Source of the DNA: Amblyomma americanum | Taxonomy: Eukaryota; Arthropoda; Arachnida; Ixodida; Ixodidae | Direction of reading: 5' to 3' | NCBI RefSeq assembly: GCF_052857255.1 | Contig: NC_135505.1 | Coordinates: forward strand, 64,289,649 to 64,353,648 | DNA length: 64,000 nt | The notes under the pieces: model-generated | Seen by the model: only the letters and a program-made list of their open reading frames with translations | What the model was told of the DNA's origin: nothing | Databases searched by the model: none | Program-made: the position numbers and the translations under genes | In this document: one piece after another, positions 46,492 to 57,465 of the stretch | How positions within the stretch are numbered: position 1 is the first letter of the stretch | Layout of the letters: the number at the start of each line of letters is the position of its first letter

Positions 46492-47065
46492 AAAAAAAAG
46501 TTGTTTTTCGGCTGCGGTGGCAGCCACCCACCACGGAGCCCAACATGGGGACGGGACAGACGGTTGCAAGCAAGGCCTGCCCGCGTCAGCTGTACACCGC
46601 AACTATAACCGAATATGACGCAACTCAGGGTAGTTCGTCACACAAGGTTAACCCTCGCCGCCAGGAAAAAGGAGAAACCAAGAAGTGAGTAGGGGATAGG
46701 AGAGTTGTGAGAAAGAAGATAGGAAAGTAAAAGATGGAGGGGAGGATAGGAAAAGGCGACTGCCGATTCCCCCCGGTCGGGTCAGGCCGGAGGTGCCGTC
46801 TGCAGGAAGCTGGGGCCAAAGTGGTGTGTTGCCTCCGCCAAGGGGCCTTAAGGGTCCAAACGCTCGGCATCGGCTCAACCACCAGGATCCCCTTTTCCCC
46901 GGACACGGCGATGCCACGCACGGCGAAGCGAGGGTGCTCGGGTCCGTGGTGATGCACAGTTCACCATCATCCCCTTGCGGGGATGTCCCTGCGGATGCTC
47001 GGGAACCCGCGGTGTCGCCACTCACCGTCGCGACGCCTGCAAGCTGCAGGCGCCCCCCTGCGGGG

Positions 47066-47078
47066 TAGAAAAAAAAGT
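47066..47078. repeat. Target-site duplication of LINE D, 5' side
   Basis: TAGAAAAAAAAGT, identical to 41227-41239. It lies just 3' of tRNA-Gly unit 3 on the minus strand. Confidence 0.88.
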
Positions 47079-47086
47079 AAAACCAA

Positions 47087-47157
47087 TGCGTCGGCCGGGA
47101 ATTGAACCCGGGTCAACTGCTTGGAAGGCAGCTATGCTAACCACTATACCACCGATG
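47087..47157 (-). tRNA. tRNA-Gly(UCC), unit 3, 3' of LINE A
   Basis: On the minus strand this is a tRNA-Gly lacking its first base: CATCGGTGGTATAGTGG, anticodon arm GCTGC-CTTCCAA-GCAGT (TCC), T-arm CCGGG-TTCAATT-CCCGG, acceptor 3' strand CCGACGC and A. A-box and B-box are both intact and a T-run follows. The 5' flank is replaced by the LINE A tail (AATAAAAAAGGGG). It is the side of the split tRNA gene that keeps the internal promoter, so it could still be transcribed, with an abnormal 5' leader. Confidence 0.85.
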
Positions 47158-47267
47158 ACCCCTTTTTTATTTATTGCCGGGCTTCGACAGAATACAACAA
47201 AAACATACACGGGTAGACACCGAAACTCCTAAAAGGTAACCTACAGCCCCCAGAGGGGCAGAGCTTG

Positions 47268-50200
47268 TTAGTTCAAAATTCCCTGAGTTCTGTCACCGTT
47301 TCGAGCGTTGAAAGCCACTGAGGGGGAGATGCTTGCTTTCAGCACCTCGATGAACTTGTTCATTGTCTCACGGAAATACAATCGCGCAGGCCGCGCATCC
47401 GGGTCACAATGAAAGCCTGCCATTCGGGAGCGCCATATGTAATGGAGGCCCACGAGCATTACTAAATCAAACGGCATGCCATCTTCTTTTGCTGTAGGCA
47501 GGAATCGTATTCCATACGGATCCAATGGTAATTCTTTTTGGATGGTCCTTTGAAGGACGTCCCAAAAATATACCCCTTCCCAACAATGCAAGAAAACGAG
47601 GTCGATTGTTTCTGGTTGTTTACATGTAAGGCAGTGGGATCCCCAAGGTAGGTAAAACACCTTTTTTTCTTGGAAAAGATTTTACAGACAGAGTCCCGGT
47701 GTGAAGCTTGAAGAGGAAATTTTTTTGTTCCCGGTGGTACCTGCATTTTTTTCACCCGTTTCAGGACATCACTGCCTGGGCCTCCGGAGCATATTGCCCT
47801 GTACATTGGTTCCGGAAATAAAACGTCATATACATCCTCGTACAATGTTCTCCGCTGAACGCCACTTAAATAATTTTTTGAAAATATCGCCGTCAAAAAC
47901 CTGACGCTCAACACTACCTCTTTAAGAAAACCAAAAATACCTCCAGTCATATTCTCCGTTCCAACAATGAAATCTCTCACAGCACGCCCGAACCTGACTT
48001 GGCATACGGTACGTAGAAAGAAATCTTTAACGTCTCGGAGAAACAAATTTTTTTTACTATCTGCCGTATGAACAAGTGCCCCAGACCAAGTCCCCCTACG
48101 TTGATGCTGCTGAACAAATTTGTCCGGCTGCACCTCTCCCATTTTGAGGCCCATATAAAGATAGTGAAAATACGGTCAAGCTTTTGCACAATTAACCGTG
48201 AGCAGTGGAGTACTTGCATCACGTACCAGAGCTTGCTTATCAAAAACAAATTGCACACAATTGCTATTGCAAATACAGACAATTGAGCACTTTTCCATTT
48301 TTCGGCTTTCTCACGCGTTTCTTCAACCTGTGTTTTCCAAAAAGGCTCAGTGTCACTGTAAAATTCGAGTGAAACACCTAGGTATTTCACGGGTGTTGTC
48401 ACCCAAGAAACGCTGGAGAAAACAGCTGGAGTTGACGGCCATTCTCTGTGCCAGATTCCCAGGCACTTGCCCCAATTAACCAAACTTCCGGTGACCTCAC
48501 TGAAACCCTTTACTGCTACGATTGTCTTGCTTATGCTATCTTGGTTAACGCTGAAAACAGCAACGTCATCTGCGTATGCCAAGAGATTCACTTCTGATGC
48601 TTGTACACGAAAACCATGAATACCCTCATTTCCTATATTGTTTAGGCAGAGGGTTTCTATATAAATACAAAACAGCAGGGGGCTGAGGGGACAGCCCTGG
48701 CGTACCGATCTATGCACACTAATGGGAACCCAAGGTCTTGTTTACTATTAACCTCGTAGGGCAGTTATGGTAAGCCATGATCACACCCTCTTGGATAACA
48801 GAATCAACGTTAATGTAATGTAGAATGCAAAGCAGCAATTCGTGCGCCACACAGTCAAACGCCTTCTCAAGGTCAATCTGAAGAACAGCGACCCGAGCAT
48901 ATATTGCGTTACAACACTCAAGCACGCACCTAGCCTTGTGAATATTCTCAACAAAGGAAAGCCCCTTAATCCCACACATTTGATGAGGTCCGACTATTTT
49001 ATGCATTACGGTCTGTAGCCTGCCTGCAAGAACCTTCATATAAATTTTGTAGTCTACATTTGCGAGGGCTATGGGCCTGTACGATGTTACCTGTCTGAGT
49101 TTTTCTGTTTGATCGGTTTTTGGTATGAGCACAGTATGCGAGGATGCATATGATGTAGGCAGAGCATGAAACTCATACGCTTCATTAAATACCACAGAGA
49201 GGAGCGGTGCTAGTTCCTTCTTGAAAGCTTTATAAAAAGCCGTGCTCAGGCCGCCAGGCCCCGGCGACATTCCTGAGATTAATTTATCAATAGCCTGTTC
49301 CACTTCTTGTTCGCTAATTGGCTGCTCTAACCTTATTCTGTCTGCGTCATCAATATGTTGCATGGCCCCTAAAAATATATCCTTAAATCTTCCCATATCA
49401 CCATGCCTCGAAGCGAAAGGTGCTTGATAGTAATCAAAAAAAGCCTTTGCTATACTCTCATCGTCAGATGCAGTGGAGCCGCCCCATTGAATTTCCTCGA
49501 CATGGTTTCGCCGAGCGTGCGCCCTTTCCATTCCTAACGCCCGTTTTGTGGGTGTTTCGCTCGCGGCGAATTGCTCAGCTCTCGCGCGCACAAGTGCACC
49601 GCGATATTGCTCTTCCTCCATCGTTCCTAGCTTTTGTTTGGTTTTTCTGACGTCTTCACTGAAGACACCCGGCGCCTTGCATTCCTGAGCTAACAACTTG
49701 TCCACTAAGTACTTCAAATGTGCCTCGCATAATCTTTCTTGAAAACGTATGCAGCTGGCCCTTTCTATTGCATACACTGTTGTCTGCTGCTTGCAACTTT
49801 CCTATTCTTCTCCAGCTGCCGATTGCCAATAACGGTTATTTATTAATTTCCTGTGCTGCAAACCCAGTGAAAATTTCGTCTTTCAGAAGCTTATTGTTGA
49901 ATTTCCAGAGGTCCCACTGGAGTTTTTACGTTTTACCGCGCCTATACTACATTTCACCAAGCAGTGGTCTGAGAAAGTTGCAGAAACAACATCGTAGCTG
50001 TGACACTTTGGCGACAGGTAGACCGATACATATATTTTATCAAGGCGGGCATGGCTGCTTCGTTGGAAGTGCGTAAACATCATGTCACGCTTGTATACTA
50101 CGCATTCAGTCACGTCCTTCAATGTATACTTATCGATCAAGCGACGGAGAAGTTCGGTGCTTACACCACGGTGGGACCGCGTGCTGGTTTTTTCAGCCGC

Positions 50201-50698
50201 GCTCCAAGACACAATTAAAATCTCCCAACAATATCAGGTGTTTTTCTGTGCTTAAGAAACGCTGAATGCTCTCAATAAAGCTACCCTATCCTCGCCCACG
50301 TTAGGTGCGTAGACGCAAATTAGTCGCCATTCAGAGCAGACAAAAGCAAAATCCAGTACTACACAACGACCCGAAGGGCACGATGTGTACGCCTGCACCT
50401 CGAGGCAAGGCAGCTTTTTTATAAACACAATGCATCCGGCAGATGTGCCGACGGCATGGCTCACGACCGCATAGAATCTTGACGTAAAACGTTGCACGAT
50501 GCTCTCGGTGTCTTGTTCCCCTTCCACTTTCGTTTCCTGAATGGCAAGCAGATCGATATTATGATCTGTTAAAATGCGGTGCACTTGGCTGTGCTTCCTC
50601 TTAGCGGCTAAACCTCTGACATTGAGCGCTGCAAAAGTCAAGTAGGTTGCAGAAGCCATATTTAAAACGTGTGAAGATGCCGAGAGCATCGTGCTCAC
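47268..50698 (-). pseudogene. LINE A ORF2: endonuclease and reverse transcriptase, several frameshifts
   Basis: Endonuclease at 50698-49883: AALNVRGLAAKRKHSQVH, LAIQETKVEGE, CVYAPNVGEDR, then FSDHCLVKCSI in another frame. RT linker and fingers at 49777-48719: ISGMSPGPGGLSTAFYKAFK, TSYRPIALANVDYKIY, LQIDLEKAFDCVAH. Palm at 48717-48520: RQGCPLSPLLF and the catalytic AYADDVAVF. Thumb to 47977. The C-terminal Cys-His part, HCLTCKQPETIDLVFLHCWE, lies near 47620. Frames change near 50220, 49880, 48718, 48150 and 47650, so this copy no longer makes a complete protein. It would carry out target-specific nicking and reverse transcription. Confidence 0.8.
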
Positions 50699-50931
50699 CT
50701 TTCCCGTCTAGCACGAAGCTAGACGCCGTTGCCACCACAGGAGCCGTCAGGAGTGGATGCGTGGTTTTGCTGCGGAGGCAGTGGAGGCGCCTTCTCGGCG
50801 ACCCGCTTGCCTGCCGAAAGGTTGGGCGTTGGCCTGAGTGTTGATCACCTGGACTGGGCTATTTTTTCTGGCGGATCCTCAACGCCGCCAGCTGCGGGCT
50901 TGTCCCCTTAGTTGTCGGTCAGGTCGTGAGG

Positions 50932-51974
50932 TCACTTGGCTGGGGCGGCAACGGTCGTCACACGGTCGCTGCTCTGGTCCATCTGTTCCTCGCTGGTCGG
51001 TGGCTGGTCGACATTTTTAGCCGGATGTCTGGTCCCGTCGCTGGACGACCCTTCATTCGTCCCAGCAGGAATTACCGTCCCCGGTTCCTTCACACCGCCG
51101 CTGGCCGTGTTTCCGTCGCCGCTCGAGTGCCCAGAAGACTCCGTCGTCACCGCCGGTTTCGTCGTCACGTCGGTTCCCTTTGCCACTTCTTCTGTCTCAG
51201 CGACGTCCATGATGTGCTCCGTCATGTCGACTCCCATCGCCAGCCCGGTAGCCACTGCGTATGTGCGGACGCAGTCGCTGTCGGCGTGGCCGTAACGCCT
51301 GCATTTCGAACACCAGGGCACTTCACATACTCGCCGAACGTGGCCCGTGCCATGACAGCGTAAGCACTGCATCGGTCGCCCAGGCGCCACAACAAGGACA
51401 AACTCCCCGCCGACACGTACCTGGTGAGGCAGATCGTCGACCTTCAAACCAGGTTTCAGTTTTAGGAGCACAGTTCGTGTTGTAGATCCCTTGTCGTGGA
51501 CGCCTTGGACGCGCCACCGTTCCCGGGTAACTTCGGTTACCTTCCCGAACGCAGTAAAAGCCGTCCGGATGTCGTCGTCGGCCACGCGTTCCAGCATCCA
51601 GTGGAGCCGTAGCTTGACTTGTTTGTCTTCAGGATCGATGATAAGACATCGCCGTCCTTTCACTTTCAGTTCCTTGAAGGCGAGAAGCCTCTTGGCTCCT
51701 TCAGCTGTCTTGAAAGTTACAGCCCAAACGTGGTTGATTTGGCACGCCCCCAAAGCCAAAACGTCAGGGAGCGTACCAGCCTGAGCCAGCGCATCACGAA
51801 AATCCTCGACCCGAAAGGGCCTAACACGAACATCACCGTGCAGAAAAAGTGTTTGAAACCACACGTACGGTAGGCAGCTGTGGCAAGATCACCAGATAAT
51901 CCGTATCTTCGTTTACCTCGATCCTGTTTCCGCGGCCAGCAAGGGCCGCTGTCGCCGCTCCGCCGGGTCTCATG
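50932..51974 (-). pseudogene. LINE A ORF1, one N-terminal frameshift
   Basis: The likely start is at 51974 (MRPGGAATAALAGRGNRIEV). A frameshift near 51870 moves into the long frame (from 51864), which continues with LFLHGDVRVRPFRVEDF. Near residue 170 come two knuckles, CLRCHGTGHVRRVC and CSKCRRYGHADSDC, followed by a Ser/Thr-rich tail. LINE B has the same architecture (CLGKGHDRRDC, CGGCRHFGHQETQC). Such ORF1 proteins bind the element RNA. Confidence 0.8.
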
Positions 51975-52013
51975 ATCCTGCGTCCGTCACACTCGATGGC
52001 CGGAAGTAGAATG

Positions 52014-52027
52014 TATACCACCGACGC
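52014..52027 (-). tRNA. tRNA-Gly 5' fragment (unit 3, 5' of LINE A)
   Basis: Minus strand GCGTCGGTGGTATA, the first 14 nt of the tRNA interrupted by LINE A. The rest of the gene is at 47087-47157. Confidence 0.85.
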
Positions 52028-52208
52028 CCAGCGGAGTGTGCGCTTTGCCAGGCAGCTCTCCATTGGCGCATTTTCAAACCAGCCAGCCACTGGCTGCTTC
52101 AGCGAGCATTTGCGCATAGTAAACAGCACAGGGCTACACCGCCGATCATATTTCATATCTCCATAAAAGACCCGGTACACTTATCTGTGCAAGCATAGTG
52201 TTGTGTCG
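52028..52208 (-). repeat. tRNA-Gly array spacer (between units 2 and 3), interrupted by hAT
   Basis: Homologous to the other array spacers. It breaks off at the hAT target duplication (52209-52216). The short remainder of the spacer continues at 59201-59245. Confidence 0.8.
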
Positions 52209-52811
52209 CACTCAGCCAGTGTTGGCGGCAACACGTTACAAATTACGGCGTTACCGGTAACACGTTACTTAGTTTGGTAACTTTGTAACATACTCGTTAC
52301 CATTTCGGAATTGTAACGGGTAATGTACTTACGTTAAATTTTTCGGTAACGTAACGTGTCACGTAATAGTTATTTTTTGTTCCAATTGTAACCCACTCTG
52401 CCCCCCTTTTTTTAGAAAAGGGGGAAGCAGAGCACCTAAAGTTATGTTGTAAATAAACAAAATGTACAGGTTCTCTCCACGACGAAAACACCTGCCCTTG
52501 ACGACGCATTCAGCTACAAAAAAAAAGAAAAACAGAATGCACCATAAAGCACGAACACGCATTCACACACTTTCCTTCACCTACCTCCCTTTAAAAACCA
52601 CTCAAACACACAACCCTCGAAAGAGTGGAAGCATGCTGAGCATTTTGGAACATGACATTTTTAAGAATTATCTTAAATTTATTGAGAATTCAGCGATGTT
52701 TTTTTTGTGAAGTTAGAATTGATGATGAAATGACATTTTGTGCTTAATGTCACGTTCAGAAAATGGCTTTACAATGTGTCATAGTGCGGTGGAAACACTA
52801 GAGCACCTGAG

Positions 52812-52920
52812 TAAAAGTTTGCCGGTGGTGTTGGTCCGGTGATCTCCAGAAACTGGATGCACTGCTTGAAGGCTTCTCGATGATATGACTTGCAGGTGAA
52901 GCGATTTAGTGAGTAACGGA
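52812..52920 (-). repeat. Terminal 109 bp of the Gypsy-1 LTR (3' side)
   Basis: Aligns without gaps to 57480-57588 with about three mismatches, ending exactly at the LTR terminus (GGCAAACTTTTA on the minus strand). The upstream part of the LTR is replaced by LINE sequence. Confidence 0.85.
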
Positions 52921-53727
52921 ATCTGGGCGTCCGTGCCCTGAAAATTGTGCGTGATACGTTCTATCGTTTTGCTGTTTTCTCTCTTCGATTTTGTCGGGTC
53001 TATGAGGTGCCTGAGCAGCGCCCATGTTTTAGCGCTACCCAAGTTGCCGTTTAGTTCATCGCAAATTTGGTGCCAATTATCTCTAAGTAAGTTTGCGGTG
53101 TGGTCTTCTATCTCCTTATTGATTTGAGCTATTCTGAGTCTCAATTTTCTGTTATGTTTTTGTTTCTTCCATCTTTTCGTCAGCCCCCTACGAGCCTCCC
53201 AAAGATGTAGCAATCGTTTATCCGCACGTGGAAATTCATCGGTAACCTCTAGCGTCAAAGTATTGTCTCTGTGGACCTCCCGTAGTCGTTTGGTCCACTT
53301 TTCGATGTCCGTTATCGCATTTCTTCCGCCTTCATTCTCCAACTGTTGTCGGAATTTTTTCCAATCTGTGATTTTTGTCTTCCTCTGGATTGTGCTGAAC
53401 CTTGTAAGTTTAATTTGCGTTTGAATTACGTAGTGGTCGCTTCCGAACTGCTCCCCGGTGTTAGACCATTCGTAGTCTAGGATATTTCCTATGATGGTCA
53501 AATCAGGGCTAGTGTCTCTTGAAACGCTGTTTCCGACCCTAGTAGGGTATCTGCTATCGGTAACGATTTCCAGCCCGTGCGTGTCCACTCCATCTAGGAT
53601 GGTTTTTCCTTTCTTTGTATTCATCTTGTAGCCCCACTCTTTGTGCGGAGCATTGAAATCTCCTACAATCACAAGGTGGTTTTGTTTTACCAGGCCGATC
53701 ACCGCTCTAATGATTTCTCTGAAGGCC
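52921..53727 (-). mobile_element. LINE endonuclease fragment inside Gypsy-1
   Basis: Encodes the C-terminal half of a LINE endonuclease and the linker: HLVIVGDFNAPHKEWGY, DTSPDLTIIG, EQFGSDHYVIQ, then LLHLWEARRGLTKRWKKQKH and WALLRHLIDPTKSKRENSKT. The frame is open across about 270 codons. It is like I-group LINEs with RNase H but not the same family as LINE D. It is joined on one side to Gypsy RT (near 53727) and on the other to the LTR end (52920), in the same orientation as both. Confidence 0.78.
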
Positions 53728-54290
53728 CACCTCCTCCAGAGTGCAAAAATCCCGCTTTAAACGATGGATATGCGCTTCTAGAGATTGGCTGAATACAGCA
53801 ATATCGTCTAGATAGGCGCAAGCGTATTCTTCCTGCCCGGCTAGCAACTGGTTCATGTTCCTTTGGAAGGTTGGCGCTGCGTTCATAAGACCGAAAGGCA
53901 TCACCCGCCAGGCAAATTGACCTAGGTGCGAGATGAATGCTGTCGGAAGCTGAGAATCCTGAGCGAGCGGCACCTGCCAATAGCCGCGCCTGAGGTCCAG
54001 AAGTGTTGTGAACCTCGCGGCTCCGACTCGCATGATCAGCTCCTGGGGGCAAACCATAGGAAATGCGCCCGTCTCGGTCACCGCGTTCAGCGCTCGGTAG
54101 TCTATGCAAAGGCGTACCGACCCGGCTTTTTTTGGGAACGGACACGATCGGGTGTGCAAAAGGGATTTTACATGGGTAGATGAGGCCTTGCGCAAGAAGC
54201 TCATCAATTTGCCTCGTTACTTCGTCTTTTAAAGCCTCTGGGATCCTATAAGGGTGGCCTCGCCTTGGAGCTGCCCCCACCCCCCCCCGC
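53728..54290 (-). pseudogene. Gypsy-1 reverse transcriptase, truncated
   Basis: Motifs: PYRIPEALKDEVTRQIDELL, LCIDYRALNAVTETGAFPMV, TTLLDLRRGYWQVPLA, QFAWRVMPFGLMNAAPTFQR, and the catalytic AYLDDIAVFSQSLEAH. A frameshift near 54130 splits the domain over two frames. The protein stops at LEEVGL, where LINE sequence begins, so the end of RT and all of RNase H are lost. It lies directly 3' of the integrase, with the GPY/F-like end of integrase and a linker in between. Confidence 0.82.
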
Positions 54291-55479
54291 GAGCTTTATG
54301 CTGTGCTCGCCCACGCGTGCTATCGACGATTCGTTCGCAAATAATGCCTGGTGCTGCTCGAACGTGGCGTGCACCAGCTCCGCTGCATCCCTGTCTAAGT
54401 GGCTTGTTTTATCCGGCGTAGGCATTACCCGGTCCTTCGGGACGTTGCTTGCGCGCGGGGTATATTCGATTTCTCCGAAATCGCAGTCGTCATCAAATAT
54501 GACGCTCACCGAACCTACCTTCCCGACGTAAGGGCGTAGCTTATTTGCATGTACTAGCATGCGGCGACCGTCACTCATCTGCACATAGTACGAGTGCTCG
54601 CGGTACCTTTTTTTTCACAACCGCCGGCCCTAGCCACTTCGGGTACATTTTCCCTGGCCTCTTGTCATCAAAGACGAGGACCACCTCACTTTCGCGAAAG
54701 GTTTTTACCATTGCGTGCTTGTTGTAGTGCGACGAGTACGCCTCTGGCTGTTTTCTAGTCGTTAGTTCCGCAATGTCGGCCGCGATCTCGAGCTGTGCTT
54801 TCAGATTTTTCAAATACTCAGCGGGAGCACTCGCTACCTCCCCGGGTACCTCAATGTCTCCTGCCCAGCTTTGCTTCAGGATACCGAGTGGTCCTACTGG
54901 GCCTCGGCCGTAAAGCATTCGGAAGGGTGACACGCCAGTGGTGTCGTGTGGCACCTCCCGATAGGCCCAAAGAAGAAAGAGAATGAACTTGTCCCAGTCT
55001 TTCGGTTCATTTTCGATTACGTGTGAGAGCATGGTCTTAAAGACTCTGTTCCACATCTCCACCGCCCCATTGCTCTCCGGATGATTGGCAGCGGAAAAGC
55101 GCGGGGTACAGCCGAGTCTTTCGAGGAACTCCTTCGTAAGTGCGGCTGTGAAATTGGTGCCGCAGTCTGAGCCCACCACCTCGGGAACCCCACTCCGGCT
55201 AAACACCGAAAGCAGCGCGTCGCAGGTTGCCCTGGCGGACAAAGACCTTAGGCAGACTACTTCTGGCCAACGCGTGCACAGATCTATTATGCAAAGTGCG
55301 TACCGATGTCCTCTGCCAGACGATGGCTCAATCGGACCTATGATATCCACGTTCACTTTCTGAAAGGGAAACTTGGGGCGAGTGAGAGGCGTTATCGGTA
55401 TCCTATCGGTTCGCCGGTGGTCTGAACGCACTTGACAGCTATGGCAGCTGTCACAGTGTTTGCGAATATCCGACTCCAT
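54291..55479 (-). pseudogene. Gypsy-1 integrase and linker to RT
   Basis: The 55479-54571 frame shows part of the zinc-binding module (CDSCHSCQVRSD) and the catalytic triad. The first Asp is in VNVDIIGPIEP, the second in VGSDCGTNFTAAL, and the Glu in HPESNGAVEMWNRVFK. The tail SEVVLVFDDKRPGKMYPKWL-GP and, after a frameshift near 54600, RRMLVHANKLRPYV form a GPY/F-type module. The linker (54584-54291) leads into RT without any LTR or RNase H in between, so the INT-RT order is genuine and not two nested elements. An 8-C run at 54281-54288 adds a further frame problem. Confidence 0.82.
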
Positions 55480-55542
55480 GCCCGGCCAGTAGAAACTGTA
55501 CTTTAAGCGAGCTTTATTCTTGCGAAATCCCAGGTGTCCCCG

Positions 55543-55558
55543 CCCCCCCCCCCCCCCC
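55543..55558. repeat. 16-C homopolymer in Gypsy-1 pol
   Basis: Uninterrupted C run between the protease and integrase portions. It breaks the frame here and may vary in length or be mis-assembled. Confidence 0.8.
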
Positions 55559-55915
55559 GCCTTAGGACTCGTGTGCTAGCCTGAGTGCGGCCTCGCGCCG
55601 TAATCTTGGCAGTACTAACTGCTGTACTCCTTGGCCTAGCACCTGGTCTTTATGATACAAAACTCCGTCTACGATAGACATGCCCGCCTTTCCTTGCTTG
55701 GTGTTCTGCCAGGCCTGACGCAGAGTCTCATCCTCATGCGGCTCCGCGCGAAACTTCTGTGCCCCGCTAAGCTCAGCCGTGCCGCCCGCCTGTGATGGCT
55801 CGACCTCATTACTGTCAACTGTCTGCTGGGGCAGGGTTTCGTCTGCGAACGCCAGGACGGGCTCGGTGCCCCCGTCTGGCCCTGATCTATCTGGTCTGTC
55901 TTCAGCCGGCGGCGA

Positions 55916-56311
55916 CTAAGTTCCCACCGCCTGCACGAGACCCTCACTGTCCGTCTTGCCCGAGTCGTGCAGCTGTTCCCATGCGTCTGCGGAAATTAGA
56001 CAGTCGGCTTGTGTGAGCTTGTCGGTGAGCGCACACAACACCGGTGTCGCATCATCCACATTTTCGATCAGGGGAGCGCCCCGACACAGCACCAACGGAA
56101 CTACTGCCAGTTTTGCCTCTACCTTCTCTCCGAAAGCGAAGACGAGATCGATCGTCCCATGTGGGGATACGAACTCCTCAGGTACAAGGCTTTCGCGCAC
56201 TACGGTGATATCTGCACCGGTGTCCACAATAGCGCCAATAACCGCTTCCCTACAGCGGATTTTAGTGTCCCTGAGCGCTGGACGCGTAGATTGCAAGGCA
56301 TGGGTGGACAC
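55916..56311 (-). pseudogene. Gypsy-1 aspartic protease
   Basis: VIGAIVDTGADITVVRESLV contains the DTGA active-site motif; FGEKVEAKLAVVPLVL follows as the flap region. The polyprotein continues toward 55600 in broken frames. The protease would cleave Gag-Pol inside virus-like particles. Confidence 0.8.
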
Positions 56312-57075
56312 GCGTGCCGTTAGCCTATCATCGCGCGTTGGATTCTCTCGTCTGTCAGCTGGGTTCTCGCGATCAAATGGACAGTTTGCGACAACATGTC
56401 TCCAGCTACCGCATCGGAAACAGCCACCGACCGCGATACCTTTTTCTTTTCTCCTCCTGGCCTGACTACGGCTATTCTGTCTCCTCGCTCTGCTCCATGC
56501 TTGTGCGTAGGTGTGGCTTCAGTTCTCGGTTTTGGGGGCGTGTCAAAACCTTTAAAGCTGTCGGCTTTCCTCTGAGCGCTTCCCTTCCCGGCGGCTTCCT
56601 CGTATGTCTGTAGCAGTGCAGCTATCTCATCCGCATTCAGCCATTTCTCACCCTCGCGCAGCTTGACATATTTATGGGCTTCTTCTGATAGCCCCGCATT
56701 GAGCTGGTAGGCAACCAGTAGCTTCAATAATCCGTCAAAAGACGACACGCATCGTGACTTTAAATAAAAATTTAAGTAACTCTGGACGCGTGTGACAAAA
56801 GCCTTCCAGGTTTCTTCGCGGCGCTTGGTGGCCCCAGAAAACCGCCTTTGATACTCTGCGGCTGAAAGTTTCAACTCGTCTAGGACCACCGCCTTCAACT
56901 TGTAATAGTCCCTGTGCTGCTCTGCGGTGAACCGTGTCAATAAGTAGGTTACCCGCCCAGCCAGCACCGGGAACACAAGCTGCGCCCAATGTTCCTTCGG
57001 CACGTTGTAAGCCACGAGCGAGCATTCCACTGACTGAAACCCGACGGGTACTTGACCAAATCGGGTTATCATCAA
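56312..57075 (-). pseudogene. Gypsy-1 Gag
   Basis: The 251-codon frame from 57075 begins [20 protein letters not shown] and shows a Gypsy capsid-like region ([55 protein letters not shown]). The zinc knuckle [14 protein letters not shown], a perfect CX2CX4HX4C, is encoded near 56430-56390 but in another frame, so a frameshift near 56440 separates capsid and nucleocapsid. Confidence 0.78.
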
Positions 57076-57465
57076 CTACGCAAGCCTTAGTCAAACAGTG
57101 ACCGCTAAGAAAACGAAGGAACCAGGGAACTCACTTGGAGCTGCGCTCAGGGTCCTTTTTTCGGGCAGCAATGGCGGCGACCTCAGACCAGGTGCCGACT
57201 GAAGCCGCTAGCTGCTGCCTTTACTCGGGGATGCCGTTTTCTGTCCGCCGAAGGCCGTGTCCGCTTGAATCTTCCAACTGCCGCCGTTGCTCAGGGATAC
57301 CACTCTGTGTCTGTTGAAGGCCTTGTCTTCGGCGTTTCACGCCCGATGCGGTTCGCACCTTCGTACCCCCGTAGCCTGTCGTTCTCGCCTTGGATGCCGA
57401 ACTTCGTCGTTCTCTCCGTGGATGTCTTCGTCCGTTCCTCAGGGCCGCTGCAGAGCACCAGTACT

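Larger units (their letters stand above)
41240..47065 (-). mobile_element. Nearly intact I-type LINE with RNase H (LINE D)
   Basis: A 5.8-kb element on the minus strand. It has a 5' UTR of about 570 bp (47065-46492), ORF1 with zinc knuckles, a 22-bp gap, ORF2 with endonuclease, RT and RNase H, and a 3' end closing in (AACAC)n. Perfect 13-bp duplications flank it. The insertion point is the T-run terminator of a tRNA-Gly gene. Only one frameshift is apparent over both ORFs, so it is young. Confidence 0.88.
47158..52013 (-). mobile_element. L1/Tx1-like LINE A inserted in tRNA-Gly
   Basis: A 4.86-kb two-ORF LINE on the minus strand. The 5' side keeps tRNA bases ending GGTGGTATA (52014) and the 3' side resumes in tRNA at CATCGGTGG. 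The shared sequence TCGGTGGTATA is thus duplicated. ORF1 has two CCHC knuckles. ORF2 has endonuclease, an RT with the YADDV palm motif, and a C-terminal Cys-His motif. RT text such as VRQGCPLSPLLF, SYRPIALANVDYKIY and GSLVNWGKC resembles the Tx1 branch of L1-type LINEs, several of which are known to be site-specific. Several frameshifts are present. Confidence 0.82.

Noticed and set aside
50926..51363. 145-codon plus-strand frame rich in Arg
   Set aside because: Antisense shadow of LINE A ORF1 (two zinc knuckles on the minus strand).
53728..55479. Two nested Gypsy elements instead of one with INT before RT
   Set aside because: The integrase end, linker and RT start are contiguous on one strand, with no LTR or RNase H between them.
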